DNA of 64,000 nt from an uncultured Alphaproteobacteria bacterium (GCA_902536655.1 CACAYF010000001.1:136211-200210), one strand, 5' to 3'; counted from the stretch's first letter, positions 49,019-59,475 are shown. Notes: generated by a model from the sequence alone, not told the origin. Numbers and translations: made by a program.

Positions 49019-50713
49019 TTATTTGTAAAGTTTTTCTATTTCGTCTTTATAACTTAAATAAACTCTTTCTCTTTTTATTTTATGAGTTTGGGTAAGAAAT
49101 CCATTTTCATATGTAAATTTTTCTTTTAGCAGTAAAAATTTCCTAATTCTCTCTAAAGAATTCAAAGAAGTATTAATTTTTTTTATAAGTTCTGTATACT
49201 TACTTTTATTGCTTGAGTCTTGAACTACGAGCAAAGCTATTAAAAAAGGTTTGTTATCTCCGAAAACAACAGCTTGTTCAATTTCAACTTGTTCCGACAA
49301 TTTGGTTTCAATTTTTTGTACAGATATATTATCTCCACCAGATGTAACAATCAGATCTTTTTTTCTTCCATTTATTACCAACCTTCCCATTTTGTCTAAA
49401 AATCCTAAATCACCAGTGTAAAGCCATTCTTTTTTGATAGTTTGCGAGGTTAGTTTTTTACTTCTCCAATAACCATTCATTACATTGGAACCCTTAACAA
49501 GAATTTCTCCATCAACTGCAATTTTTATTTCTACGTTTTTAACAGGAAAACCAACTGTATTTGGATTGTTGAATTTTTTTGTATTACAACTTATCAGAGG
49601 TGCGGCCTCTGTTTGTCCATAACCTTGTAATAATGTTAAACCAATTTTATTAAAAAATAAACCAATCTGTGGGCTTAATGCTGCGCCTCCAGATATAAGT
49701 GCTTTGATCTTTCCTCCAAAAATTTTTCTAACTGTAGTTCTTAAAAATAGAAAAATAAATATTTGGCTTAAATATTTTCTCAACTTATTTTGTTCATTAT
49801 CCTCAAGACCATTGAAGCAAATATTTAAAATTAAACGTTTAAAAAAACCTACTTTGTTTATCTGACTTTTGATTTTTTTAAAAATGTTTTCAAATAGTCT
49901 AGGAACTCCAGAAAATATTGTAGGTTTAATTTCTTTTACTTCATTCATTAACTTATCTAAAGAAGAGCAAAAGTAAATTTCTCCCCCTATTAATAAAGGA
50001 AAATAAAGTCCTGCCATTCTCTCATATGAATGAGATAATGGTAAAAAAGAAATAAACCTTTCTGTATCAATTTCAAAATCTTTTATTATATTCAATGATG
50101 CAAAAAGATTATGTATTAAAGCTTTATGACTTAGAGTCACCCCTTTTGGTTTTCCACTAGTTCCTGAGGTGTAGATAATAGTTGAAATATCATTTAAAGA
50201 AACATTTTGCCTTTTGACTCTTTTTTTTTCTTCTGATGAAATTGAAAGATAATTTATATGACTATCATGCTTTTCAATAGTTATAATTTTACTGAGATCA
50301 AAATTTTCCAAAATAGCCTGATTTTTTTTTAGAATATTATCATTTTCAAAAATAATTATCTTAGGAGATGAGTTTTTAATAATGAACGCATTATCGTTTA
50401 AATTATTAGTAACAAATGCCGGTACGGTAATTCCACCAACACTCATTATTGCAATATCAAATTCAACCCATTCAATTCTGTTAGACGATAAGAGAAAAAC
50501 TCTATCCCCTTTTTTTAAACCTAATTTGGTGAGAGAATTTATAATTTTATCAATATTTGTTCCGATTTCTTGAAAAGTTTTGCCACTCCATGTGTCTTTG
50601 ACCTTAGAAAATAAAAATTTTTTTGTAGGAAAATTTTTTTTATAAAAATCAAAAATATCTGTTAAATTCGAAGCATTTTTTAAAAGACTTGAAAATTTAA
50701 TTTTTTTATTCAT
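49019..50713 (-). CDS. AMP-dependent long-chain acyl-CoA synthetase family
   Basis: TIIYTSGTSGKPKGVTLSHKALIHN, LQGYGQTEAAPLIS, WLYTGDLGFLDKMGRLVINGRKKDLIVTSGGDNIS. Confidence 0.93.
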   Translation of the reverse strand: MNKKIKFSSLLKNASNLTDIFDFYKKNFPTKKFLFSKVKDTWSGKTFQEIGTNIDKIINSLTKLGLKKGDRVFLLSSNRIEWVEFDIAIMSVGGITVPAFVTNNLNDNAFIIKNSSPKIIIFENDNILKKNQAILENFDLSKIITIEKHDSHINYLSISSEEKKRVKRQNVSLNDISTIIYTSGTSGKPKGVTLSHKALIHNLFASLNIIKDFEIDTERFISFLPLSHSYERMAGLYFPLLIGGEIYFCSSLDKLMNEVKEIKPTIFSGVPRLFENIFKKIKSQINKVGFFKRLILNICFNGLEDNEQNKLRKYLSQIFIFLFLRTTVRKIFGGKIKALISGGAALSPQIGLFFNKIGLTLLQGYGQTEAAPLISCNTKKFNNPNTVGFPVKNVEIKIAVDGEILVKGSNVMNGYWRSKKLTSQTIKKEWLYTGDLGFLDKMGRLVINGRKKDLIVTSGGDNISVQKIETKLSEQVEIEQAVVFGDNKPFLIALLVVQDSSNKSKYTELIKKINTSLNSLERIRKFLLLKEKFTYENGFLTQTHKIKRERVYLSYKDEIEKLYK

Positions 50714-50743
50714 TTTTATAATATTAAATACTTGTTTTTTTCT

Positions 50744-52492
50744 ATGTCAAATTTACCAATCTGGAATCTTGCCGACTTTTATCCAAACTTTAACTCTAAA
50801 CTTATAAAGGACGATTTAGATAAAATTAATAAGCAATCAATTTCGTTTTCAAATAAGTACAAATCTAAACTGAAAAATCTTAGTTCTCAAAAATTGATTG
50901 AGTCAATTAAACTTTATGAAAGAATAGAAGAAAAAATTTATTTTATAAAAAGTTTTTCCTTCTTAACCTATTGTACAGATCAGTTAAACAAAAGCAAAAG
51001 CAAGTTTTACCAAAGTACTCAAGAAATATTATCAGAGGTTGAGAAAAATTTAATTTTCTTCAGTATAGAAATCAATAACCTCGATAAAAAAAAAATTAAT
51101 TCTATTAAATCCAGCAAATATAAAAGCTGGATTGAGAATCTTAATAAGTTTAAAAAATATCAACAACCTGAATTAATCGAGAAGCTTTTAATGGAGAAAT
51201 CACTTACAAGTTCATCTGCATGGATAAAGTTTTTTGACCAAAACATGACGCGTTTAAAGTTTCCTTATAAAAATAAAACTCTAAATGAAACTGAAATTCT
51301 AAATCTATTTTCATCTCCTAAAGAATCAGTGAGAAAAGATGCAGCCCAATCTTTCGGAAATACGTTAAGACAAAATATCTTCTATTTCACATTTGTAATG
51401 AATAATATTTCCAAAGATCTCGATATTGATAAAAAATTAAGAGGTTTCAAATATGCTGAATCATCAAGACATTTGTCGAATCAGATTGATAAAGAAGATG
51501 TCGATTCTTTAGTAAAGACTGTACAAGCAAACTATAAATCGATCTCACATAGATATTATAGATACAAAGCTAAGAACTTTGGGAAAAAGAAGTTGAATTA
51601 CTGGGACAGAAATGCACCATATCCCAGATCAAAGAACTACGTGGTATCATGGAAGCAAGCAAAAGATATTGTTTTAAGTTCTTACTATGAATTTGATCAA
51701 AGAGTCGGTGATATTGCTAATTTATTCTTTGAAAATTCGTGGATACACGCGAAACCACAAGAAGGCAAAACTTCAGGAGCATTCTCTCATCCCACTGTTC
51801 CGTCTTGTCACCCATACATATTATTAAATTTTCAAGGAAAAATTAGAGATGTAATGACTTTAGCACACGAACTTGGCCATGGTGTACACCAATACCTTTC
51901 AAATAAGAAAGGTTTGTTTTTAGCTGACACACCTCTAACATTAGCTGAGACAGCAAGTGTTTTTGGCGAAATGTTAACGTTTAAATCACTATTAAAAAAT
52001 TCTAAGAGTAAGAGCGAAAAGATTTATCTCTTGAGATCAAAAATTGAAGACATGTTAAACACTGTATTTAGGCAGGTTTCATTTTTTTTATTTGAGCGTA
52101 AACTTCATGATATGAGAGCAAAGGGCGAGCTATCTGATGAGGACATATCAGAATTGTGGATGAATAGTCAAAAAGAAAGTTTGGGTGACAGTATAATCCT
52201 TTCAGAAGACTACAGTTATTTTTGGGCTTACATTCCTCACTTTATTCACTCACCCTTTTATGTTTATGCATACGCATTTGGGGACTGTTTAGTTAATTCA
52301 CTGTACTCCAAATATGAATCTTCACAGAAAGGTTTCAATGACAAATATCTAAACCTATTGAAATCTGGTGGATCTCAAAATTATCAAACTCTTCTGAAAG
52401 GTTTTGATTTGAACCCAAAAAATAAAAATTTCTGGCAAATGGGTATGGATTTGATTAAAAGTTTAATAGATGATTTAGAAAAAATAAGTTAG
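50744..52492 (+). CDS. pepF: M3 family oligoendopeptidase F
   Basis: MTLAHELGHGVHQYLS (HExxH), IHSPFYVYAYAFGDCL. Confidence 0.93.
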   Translation: MSNLPIWNLADFYPNFNSKLIKDDLDKINKQSISFSNKYKSKLKNLSSQKLIESIKLYERIEEKIYFIKSFSFLTYCTDQLNKSKSKFYQSTQEILSEVEKNLIFFSIEINNLDKKKINSIKSSKYKSWIENLNKFKKYQQPELIEKLLMEKSLTSSSAWIKFFDQNMTRLKFPYKNKTLNETEILNLFSSPKESVRKDAAQSFGNTLRQNIFYFTFVMNNISKDLDIDKKLRGFKYAESSRHLSNQIDKEDVDSLVKTVQANYKSISHRYYRYKAKNFGKKKLNYWDRNAPYPRSKNYVVSWKQAKDIVLSSYYEFDQRVGDIANLFFENSWIHAKPQEGKTSGAFSHPTVPSCHPYILLNFQGKIRDVMTLAHELGHGVHQYLSNKKGLFLADTPLTLAETASVFGEMLTFKSLLKNSKSKSEKIYLLRSKIEDMLNTVFRQVSFFLFERKLHDMRAKGELSDEDISELWMNSQKESLGDSIILSEDYSYFWAYIPHFIHSPFYVYAYAFGDCLVNSLYSKYESSQKGFNDKYLNLLKSGGSQNYQTLLKGFDLNPKNKNFWQMGMDLIKSLIDDLEKIS

Positions 52493-52505
52493 GTCGTATA
52501 AAATT

Positions 52506-53633
52506 ATGAAATTAGTTGTTCCAATGGAAATTACCCAGGGTGAATCAAGAGTAAGTATAACCCCCGACTGTATCCCAGCTTTAATCAAGATGGGATTCAA
52601 AGTTTTTGTTCAAAAAGATGCTGGAATTGCATCATCTTACACTGACGATGATTATAAGAAGAGTGGTGCAAAGATATGCTCCAAACTGAGTGAACTATAT
52701 GGTAAAGCAAATTTAGTTGTTAAAATACAAAGACCAATAAAGTTAAAAAAGATAAATGAATATAATTTACTCAAAAATTGTGAGTTACTTACACTTCTCT
52801 ACGAACAAAAATTTAAAAACGAATTCAACATGCTTAAAAAGTTAAAAATTAATGTTTTTGCACTTGAAAAAATGCCCAGAATTTCAAGAGCTCAAAGCAT
52901 GGATGTTTTATCCTCACAAAGTAATCTATCCGGTTACAAAGCTGTAATTGATGCAGCAAGTGAGTTCAATAAAGCTTTTCCATTAATGATGACATCCGCA
53001 GGTACTGTTGCTCCTGCTAAGGTTCTAGTAATAGGAGCGGGAGTTGCTGGATTACAGGCTATTGCAACTGCTAAAAGACTTGGGTCTGTTGTATTTGCCT
53101 TTGATGTTAGATCTTCAACAAAAGAGCAGGTCGAAAGTCTTGGAGCCAAATTTGTTGATGTAGCAACTAATGATTCTGGGGAAACAGCTGCTGGATATGC
53201 TAAAGAAATGACAGCTTCTTACAGAAAGAAACAAAATGCTATTTTAGCCGATACATTGAAAAAAATGGATATTGTTATTACTACTGCTCTTATTCCAGGT
53301 AAAAAAGCTCCAGTGCTTCTAAGTAAGAAAATGGTTGAATCAATGAAGGTAGGGAGCATCATAATTGACCTTGCATCGGAATTTGGAGGTAATTGTGAAT
53401 TGACTAAACATGGTGAAAAAGTCATTTTCAAATCAAAAAAGATCATTGGCCCTAAGAATCTAGCGTCTTCGGTAGCACAAGATTCATCAAGATTGTATTC
53501 AAAGAATGTTGTTAACTTCTTAATGAACTCTTGCGATTCGGGAAAATTCAAAAGCTTTAATTGGGAAGATGAAGTAGTAAAAGAAACTTGTGTTGTTAAA
53601 AATCTAATAAACCCTAAAAAGGAAAGTAAATAA
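52506..53633 (+). CDS. pntAA: NAD(P) transhydrogenase subunit alpha part 1
   Basis: MKLVVPMEITQGESRVSITPD, VLVIGAGVAGLQAIATAKRLGSVVFAFDVR. Confidence 0.95.
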   Translation: MKLVVPMEITQGESRVSITPDCIPALIKMGFKVFVQKDAGIASSYTDDDYKKSGAKICSKLSELYGKANLVVKIQRPIKLKKINEYNLLKNCELLTLLYEQKFKNEFNMLKKLKINVFALEKMPRISRAQSMDVLSSQSNLSGYKAVIDAASEFNKAFPLMMTSAGTVAPAKVLVIGAGVAGLQAIATAKRLGSVVFAFDVRSSTKEQVESLGAKFVDVATNDSGETAAGYAKEMTASYRKKQNAILADTLKKMDIVITTALIPGKKAPVLLSKKMVESMKVGSIIIDLASEFGGNCELTKHGEKVIFKSKKIIGPKNLASSVAQDSSRLYSKNVVNFLMNSCDSGKFKSFNWEDEVVKETCVVKNLINPKKESK

Positions 53634-53938
53634 TGGAAAATATTGATCCAATCATTAATTTAATAATGATCTTCATACTAGCATGTATTATAGGTTATTA
53701 TGTAATATGGGGAGTTACGTCAGCATTACATTCTCCCTTAATGGCTGTCACAAATGCAATATCGAGTGTTATTATTGTGGGAGCAATAATAGCAGCAGGA
53801 CCAGAAGAAATAAATTTTTCCTCAATAATGGGTTTTTTGGCAATAATTCTTGCTTCAGTCAATATTTTTGGGGGGTTTGTTGTGTCTCATAGAATGCTGT
53901 CTATGTTTAAAAAAAAAGAAAAGAAGAAAAATAAATGA
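53633..53938 (+). CDS. pntAB: NAD(P) transhydrogenase subunit alpha part 2
   Basis: Membrane protein GYYVIWGVTSALHSPLMAVTNAISSVIIVGAI, NIFGGFVVSHRMLSMFKKK. Confidence 0.95.
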   Translation: MENIDPIINLIMIFILACIIGYYVIWGVTSALHSPLMAVTNAISSVIIVGAIIAAGPEEINFSSIMGFLAIILASVNIFGGFVVSHRMLSMFKKKEKKKNK

Positions 53939-55326
53939 CAGAAAATTTAACAGCAATTTGCTATCTTATTTCGGCAATTTTTTTCATATTAGCACTAAAA
54001 GGTTTATCCAACCCAGAATCCGCAAGAAATGGAAACATAATGGGTATAATTGGTATGACAATTGCCATAATAACTACGTTAAATAACCCTAATGTAGATT
54101 CATTAGCTCTAATAATTTTAGGGATTATTATTGGTGGCGCAATAGGTACCTTCATTGCTTTAAAGATTGAAATGACAGCTTTACCTCAGTTAGTTGCGGC
54201 TTTTCATTCATTAGTCGGCTTGGCAGCTGTTTTTGTTGCAGCTAGCGCTTTTTACACACCTGGCAGTTATGGAATTGTTGACGAAAACGGTATGATTTAT
54301 CCTTCAAGTTTAGTAGAAATGTCAATTGGTGTGGCAATTGGAGCGATAACCTTTACCGGTTCAATTATAGCATTTTTAAAGTTACAAGGTTTAGTTAGTG
54401 GAGCACCAACAACCTTTTTTGGACAACATTTTTTGAATCTATTTTTGTTTGTTTCACTAATTGTTTTAACAGTAATGTTTACACTAGAATCCTCAAAAGA
54501 TATTTTTTGGTTGATTGTAAGTTTGTCTCTTTTACTTGGCATACTTTTGATTATTCCTATTGGTGGCGCCGACATGCCAGTTGTAGTATCGATGTTGAAT
54601 TCTTACTCTGGATGGGCAGCAGCTGGAATAGGTTTCACACTATCCAATCATCTTCTTATAATTGTCGGTTCCTTAGTTGGAGCATCTGGAGCAATTTTAA
54701 GTTATATAATGTGTAAAGGAATGAATAGATCCTTTATAAGTGTCATATTAGGAGGGTTTGGAGTTGAGGAGGGTACTTCAGTTGAAAAAGATAAAAATAA
54801 AACTGTAAAAACTGGGAGCCCAGAGGATGCTGCCTTCATTATGTCTAACGCCAGTAGTGTAATAATTGTTCCTGGTTATGGTATGGCAGTAGCTCAGGCA
54901 CAACACGCTCTAAGAGAGATGTGCGACATACTAAAGAAAAATGGAGTTACTATTAAATACGCAATTCACCCCGTAGCTGGAAGAATGCCTGGGCATATGA
55001 ATGTTTTACTCGCAGAGGCCAACGTTCCTTATGATGAGGTGTTTGAGTTAGAAGAAATCAACAGTGAGTTTTCTAACACAGATGCAGCTTTTGTTATCGG
55101 TGCAAACGACATCACAAATCCAGCGGCAAAAACAGATAAGTCAAGTCCTATTTACGGCATGCCTATTTTGGACGTTGAAAACTCTGGAACAGTACTTTTC
55201 GTAAAAAGGTCTATGGCTTCAGGATATGCTGGTGTAGACAACGAATTATTTTTTAGAGATAACACAATGATGCTGTTCTCAGATGCAAAAAAAATGGTTG
55301 AAGATATTGTTAAAAGCTTAGATTAG
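53935..55326 (+). CDS. pntB: NAD(P) transhydrogenase subunit beta
   Basis: MPQLVAAFHSLVG-type motif (ALPQLVAAFHSLVGLAAV), VPGYGMAVAQAQHALREM, HPVAGRMPGHMNVLLAEANVPYD. Confidence 0.97.
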   Translation: MTENLTAICYLISAIFFILALKGLSNPESARNGNIMGIIGMTIAIITTLNNPNVDSLALIILGIIIGGAIGTFIALKIEMTALPQLVAAFHSLVGLAAVFVAASAFYTPGSYGIVDENGMIYPSSLVEMSIGVAIGAITFTGSIIAFLKLQGLVSGAPTTFFGQHFLNLFLFVSLIVLTVMFTLESSKDIFWLIVSLSLLLGILLIIPIGGADMPVVVSMLNSYSGWAAAGIGFTLSNHLLIIVGSLVGASGAILSYIMCKGMNRSFISVILGGFGVEEGTSVEKDKNKTVKTGSPEDAAFIMSNASSVIIVPGYGMAVAQAQHALREMCDILKKNGVTIKYAIHPVAGRMPGHMNVLLAEANVPYDEVFELEEINSEFSNTDAAFVIGANDITNPAAKTDKSSPIYGMPILDVENSGTVLFVKRSMASGYAGVDNELFFRDNTMMLFSDAKKMVEDIVKSLD

Positions 55327-55337
55327 AGACGAAAAGA

Positions 55338-55541
55338 TTAATAGCCTTGTATTTCTATTTTTTTTCTAAGCATCTTCTTATAACGTCTAGTACACTCATT
55401 CAACAGCCTTGCTTTTTTTTCAGATGGCTTCTCATATGCTCTTCTTTGCTTCATTTCTTTGAAAATGCCTTCTCTTTGGAGTTTCTTTTTCATAGCTCTC
55501 ATTGCTTTTTCAAGATTGTTGTCTCTTACATTTACTCTAAT
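55338..55541 (-). CDS. rpsU: 30S ribosomal protein S21, apparent ATT start
   Basis: (M)RVNVRDNNLEKAMRAMKKKLQREGIFKEMKQRRAYEKPSEKKARLLNECTRRYKKMLRKKIEIQGY; AAAGGAG upstream; no ATG/GTG/TTG in frame before the conserved start. Confidence 0.92.
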   Translation of the reverse strand: MRVNVRDNNLEKAMRAMKKKLQREGIFKEMKQRRAYEKPSEKKARLLNECTRRYKKMLRKKIEIQGY

Positions 55542-55614
55542 AATTACATATCTCCTTTAATTGTGCTTACTTTTATATAAAATAATGTGATAATGTAAAT
55601 AACTTTTTAAAATA

Positions 55615-56223
55615 ATGAATAATAAAACTAACTCACTTAAAATAATCAATTCAATTATAAAGTTTTTAAATGAAGGCTTTGATTCCAAAAAAAGTTTAGA
55701 GATGACAGCAAAAGAGTTAAAATTAAACCAAAAAAAAATAGAAGAGGTAAATACAAATGTTTTATATGACGGAATAAATTCTTTAATTATCTGCATTAAT
55801 CTCTTCATTAATCAAGAAATGAAAACTTTCATATCTAAAGATTTTAAAAAACTCAGAGTAAATGAAAAAATTAGATTTTTAATACTTAGTAGACTTAAAA
55901 TTATTGATAAATTTTTCGACAGAAAATTAATTTTTAAATTAGTTGTTAAACAAAAGTCTTTAAGTAAAGCAGGTGTTATGCTTTTTAATGTTAGTGATGA
56001 AATTTGGCACTTATCAGGTGATACATCTACTGACTTCAACTATTATACTAAAAGGATGATTTTGATGAATGTGTATTCTGCGTCATTTTTTTATTTTTTA
56101 AAAGACAACTCAACGGAGTATTCAAAAACAAAAGACTTTATTGATAAACAAATCAGCTATGTGTTGAAATTTGGTAAACTTAAATCAAACTTATTTAATT
56201 TCATTTATTCAAATAAAACATAA
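55615..56223 (+). CDS. COQ9 family protein
   Basis: VSDEIWHLSGDTSTDFNYYTKRMILMNVYSASFFYFLKDNS matches the COQ9 C-terminal signature. Confidence 0.88.
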   Translation: MNNKTNSLKIINSIIKFLNEGFDSKKSLEMTAKELKLNQKKIEEVNTNVLYDGINSLIICINLFINQEMKTFISKDFKKLRVNEKIRFLILSRLKIIDKFFDRKLIFKLVVKQKSLSKAGVMLFNVSDEIWHLSGDTSTDFNYYTKRMILMNVYSASFFYFLKDNSTEYSKTKDFIDKQISYVLKFGKLKSNLFNFIYSNKT

Positions 56224-57245
56224 TGTCCCATCTTTCTATTTGATTTGATATTTTTTTTAAAGTAATCATAAGTCTTGTAGTTGTTTTTCATTTTTTTTAA
56301 AGACATATACTCTTCACCTATTATGTTAATCATTTTACAATTTCTATATGGCTCAGGTTCATAAACTTCATTGCAATTTATAATAGAAACCAAATTGTCA
56401 AATTGACTAAATTTACATGCATCCATAGTCCAATGACCAGAATTGTGAGGTCTAGGTGCGAGTTCATTAATTAAAATTTGATCGTCGTTAGTTATAAACA
56501 TTTCGACTGCTAAAATTCCATTTAGATCTAGATTTTCAGAAATATAAATTGCTTTTTCTATCGCAGATTGTTTCAAATGGTTATCAATTTTTGCTGGAAA
56601 GATTGTTTCTCTTAATATTGATTCTTTATGAATATTTTTTACTGGCGGATAAACAATCATATTAGACGAGTTTCTTGCAACTATAACTGAAATCTCTAAT
56701 TTAAAATTAACTTTTTCTTCTATAATACAGTTCTGTAAAATCTGATTTTCAAATTGACATAGATTTTCTTTTTTTACGGTAGATTGTCCTTTGCCGTCGT
56801 AACCAAATTCTTGTGTTTTAAGAATACAATTATAGTTTAAATTTTTTGCAGACTCTTTTAAATCTTTAAAATTATTAACTTCAAAAAATTTTGTAGTCTC
56901 AATATTTTCCAATGAATTTAAGAAATTTTTTTCTAATAATCTATTTTGTGAAATTTCGATTATATTACTTGAAGGAAAAAGATTTTTTCTTTTTTCTATC
57001 ATCCTTAAAATATCTTTATGAATATTTTCTGTTTCAACAGTACAAAAATCAGAATCTTCAATAAATTCTTCTATTTTTTCTTTGCTTTTTATATTGCCAA
57101 TTATGTGTTTATCACAAAATTTTCTTGCGCTAAAATTTTCCTCTTGGGAATAAACTAAAGTTTTAAGGCCAACTTTTCGTGCTGCAATACAAATGAACAT
57201 CCCAAGCTGACCACCTCCAATTATTCCAAGAGTTTTATTACTCAT
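56205..57245 (-). CDS. purK: 5-(carboxyamino)imidazole ribonucleotide synthase
   Basis: [65 protein letters not shown]. Confidence 0.96.
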   Translation of the reverse strand: MSNKTLGIIGGGQLGMFICIAARKVGLKTLVYSQEENFSARKFCDKHIIGNIKSKEKIEEFIEDSDFCTVETENIHKDILRMIEKRKNLFPSSNIIEISQNRLLEKNFLNSLENIETTKFFEVNNFKDLKESAKNLNYNCILKTQEFGYDGKGQSTVKKENLCQFENQILQNCIIEEKVNFKLEISVIVARNSSNMIVYPPVKNIHKESILRETIFPAKIDNHLKQSAIEKAIYISENLDLNGILAVEMFITNDDQILINELAPRPHNSGHWTMDACKFSQFDNLVSIINCNEVYEPEPYRNCKMINIIGEEYMSLKKMKNNYKTYDYFKKNIKSNRKMGHYVLFE

Positions 57246-57729
57246 TAACAGGTATATTTTTTATAGATTTTGTTTGTTTGATTCTAAAACTTTCTAATTT
57301 TTTCTCAATTTCTGGATATTTATTACTTAAAATTGAAATAGCAGCTAAAGCTGCATTAATGGCACCTGGTTTTCCAATTGCGACAGTAGGTACAGGTATT
57401 CCTGCAGGCATTTGAACAATTGAAAGCAAACTATCCAAACCCTTGAGCGTTTTTGTTTCAATGGGTACACCAATAACAGGAATTGAAGTCAAAGCTGAAA
57501 TCATTCCTGGTAAATGCGCAGCACCACCCGCACCCGCAATAATAACCTCTACTTCTCTTTTTTTAACCTTTTTTGCGAAATCATAAAGTCTGTCTGGTGT
57601 TCTATGGGCAGAAACTATCTTTTTTTCGTGTTGAATATTAAAGTCTTTAAGAATCTGCGAAGTTGAACTTAATATTTTCCAATCTGATTGACTGCCCATT
57701 ACAATTGAAACAAGAATATTCTTTGTCAT
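57238..57729 (-). CDS. purE: N5-carboxyaminoimidazole ribonucleotide mutase
   Basis: [43 protein letters not shown]. Confidence 0.97.
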   Translation of the reverse strand: MTKNILVSIVMGSQSDWKILSSTSQILKDFNIQHEKKIVSAHRTPDRLYDFAKKVKKREVEVIIAGAGGAAHLPGMISALTSIPVIGVPIETKTLKGLDSLLSIVQMPAGIPVPTVAIGKPGAINAALAAISILSNKYPEIEKKLESFRIKQTKSIKNIPVNE

Positions 57730-57777
57730 TTTAAAAAAAAGTAGACGTTAATTAAAAATCATATTAACATATAAAAT

Positions 57778-57957
57778 ATGGAAAGAATTTTTACTAAAGA
57801 AAAAAAAATTAAATCTTTACTTTCTAAACATCAGTTTTTCGATTCACTAATTCAAAAAAGAAAAAAAAGTATTAGTATTGATGATTTAGAAATTATTGAT
57901 TTAAAAAAAAAAAAATTGATGATTAAAGATAAAATAATAAAAATAGCCTCTTCTTAG
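57778..57957 (+). CDS. DUF465 (YdcH-like) small protein
   Basis: Not in track: MERIFTKEKKIKSLLSKHQFFDSLIQKRKKSISIDDLEIIDLKKKKLMIKDKIIKIASS. Confidence 0.7.
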   Translation: MERIFTKEKKIKSLLSKHQFFDSLIQKRKKSISIDDLEIIDLKKKKLMIKDKIIKIASS

Positions 57958-58478
57958 TCTTTGTTTCTATATTTATCAATTATTGCTTCAATATCCTCTT
58001 TGTCACATAAACCAAGTTCAAAAGGGTTTTGAGCACGAACATTTTGGATATTCCAGTAAGATCTGTCTCTAATTGACTGGACAGTTTTTTTTGTAGTCCC
58101 AATAATCTTGCATATTTTCGAATCTGGTATTTCTGGAAGATTTTTTATAAACCAATAAATTCCATTTGGTTTATCTGCACGTTTTGAAAGTGGAGTATAT
58201 CTTGATCCTTTTGTTTTAGTTTCTGGAACAGGTATATCCGAATTTCTGATATTTAAATCTAGATTTTGATTTTCTTCGCATTTAACAATTTCTTCTTTTG
58301 AAAGTTCACCATTTTCAACCGGATTTCTGGGTAAGATGCCACTAGAAACTTCCCCGTCAGCAATAGCTTGAATTTCTAAAACATGAAGACCTACAAAATT
58401 TCCAATTTGTTGGAAGGATAAAGAGGTATTTTCTATCAACCAACTTGCAGTAGCTTTTGGCATTAAGGGTTTTCTCAT
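57954..58478 (-). CDS. trcR: DUF1013 family / cell-cycle transcriptional regulator TrcR
   Basis: MPKATASWLIENTSLSFQQIGNFVGLHVLEIQAIADGEV, FIKNLPEIPDSKICKIIGTTKKTVQSIRDRSYWN. Confidence 0.9.
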   Translation of the reverse strand: MRKPLMPKATASWLIENTSLSFQQIGNFVGLHVLEIQAIADGEVSSGILPRNPVENGELSKEEIVKCEENQNLDLNIRNSDIPVPETKTKGSRYTPLSKRADKPNGIYWFIKNLPEIPDSKICKIIGTTKKTVQSIRDRSYWNIQNVRAQNPFELGLCDKEDIEAIIDKYRNKD

Positions 58479-58494
58479 ATTGCTTTTTACTTTC

Positions 58495-59469
58495 CTAAAT
58501 TTCTAATACTATTTTTCCAATATGCCCACCTTTCTCAAGATACTTATGAGAGGATACGACATCTTTTAATTTAAATACTGAATCAATATAACATTTTATT
58601 TTACCATTCTCAAAGTTTGGAAAAACAATTTTTCTTAGATCACTTAATATTTTTGCCTTATAATTTTTTTCTCTGATTCTCAAAGTTGATCCAGTGATTG
58701 TTAGTCTTTTTAGCATTATTTTCATCAGATTAATATTCGCCTGTGATCCATTTAAAAAACCAATACTTATTAATTTCCCATCAGACTTTAAAAGATTGAT
58801 ATTTTTATTTATATAATCCCCGCCAATATAATCTAATACAATATCTAATCCTTTCTTTTCCTTTCTCTTAATTTCATCATAGAAATCTGTTTCTTTATAA
58901 TTAAATACATTTTGAACTCCCAGATTTTCACAAAATTGTTTTTTTTTATTCGTACCAACTGTTGTAAAAATCTCAGACTTATATAGCTTTAGTAACTGTA
59001 TAGCAGATACTCCAATTCCACTTGTTCCACCATGAACAAGAACCTTTTGTTTCTCTCTCAATTTTCCTCGCATAATTAAGTTGGACCAAACCGTAAAGAA
59101 ACACTCAGGAATAGTTGCGGCTTCTTTCAAAGAGATATTTTTGGGAATTTTGAAGGTTGTTTCTTCGTCTGAAGAACAAAATTGAGCGTATCCACCACCG
59201 TTTACAAGTGCTGCAACTTTGTCACCCTTTTTAAATTTTTCAACGTTGGCTCCAATTTTATAAACATAACCTGATACCTCTAAACCAAGAATTTTTGAAT
59301 GATTAGGTGGTGCGGGATAATGTCCTTGACGTTGAATAACATCCGGTCTATTTACTCCTGCGTATTTTACTTCAATAAGAACTTGTTCATCATTAATTTT
59401 TGGAATTTCACAGTTTGAAATTTTCATGACTTCAGGTGTTCCTGGAGTGTCAAAGCATACAGCTTTCAT
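58495..59469 (-). CDS. NAD(P)H:quinone oxidoreductase (MDR zinc-independent, QOR-like)
   Basis: EVKYAGVNRPDVIQRQGHYPAPP, VLVHGGTSGIGVSAIQL. Confidence 0.92.
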   Translation of the reverse strand: MKAVCFDTPGTPEVMKISNCEIPKINDEQVLIEVKYAGVNRPDVIQRQGHYPAPPNHSKILGLEVSGYVYKIGANVEKFKKGDKVAALVNGGGYAQFCSSDEETTFKIPKNISLKEAATIPECFFTVWSNLIMRGKLREKQKVLVHGGTSGIGVSAIQLLKLYKSEIFTTVGTNKKKQFCENLGVQNVFNYKETDFYDEIKRKEKKGLDIVLDYIGGDYINKNINLLKSDGKLISIGFLNGSQANINLMKIMLKRLTITGSTLRIREKNYKAKILSDLRKIVFPNFENGKIKCYIDSVFKLKDVVSSHKYLEKGGHIGKIVLEI

Positions 59470-59475
59470 TCGATT

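Noticed and set aside
53683-54086. ORFs 53683-53892 and 53850-54086 in alternative frames of pntAB/pntB
   Set aside because: Entirely inside well-supported pntAB and pntB; frame-shifted translations of membrane segments.
55347-55580. 77-aa plus-strand ORF opposite rpsU
   Set aside because: Antisense of the S21 gene, which is strongly supported by protein identity.
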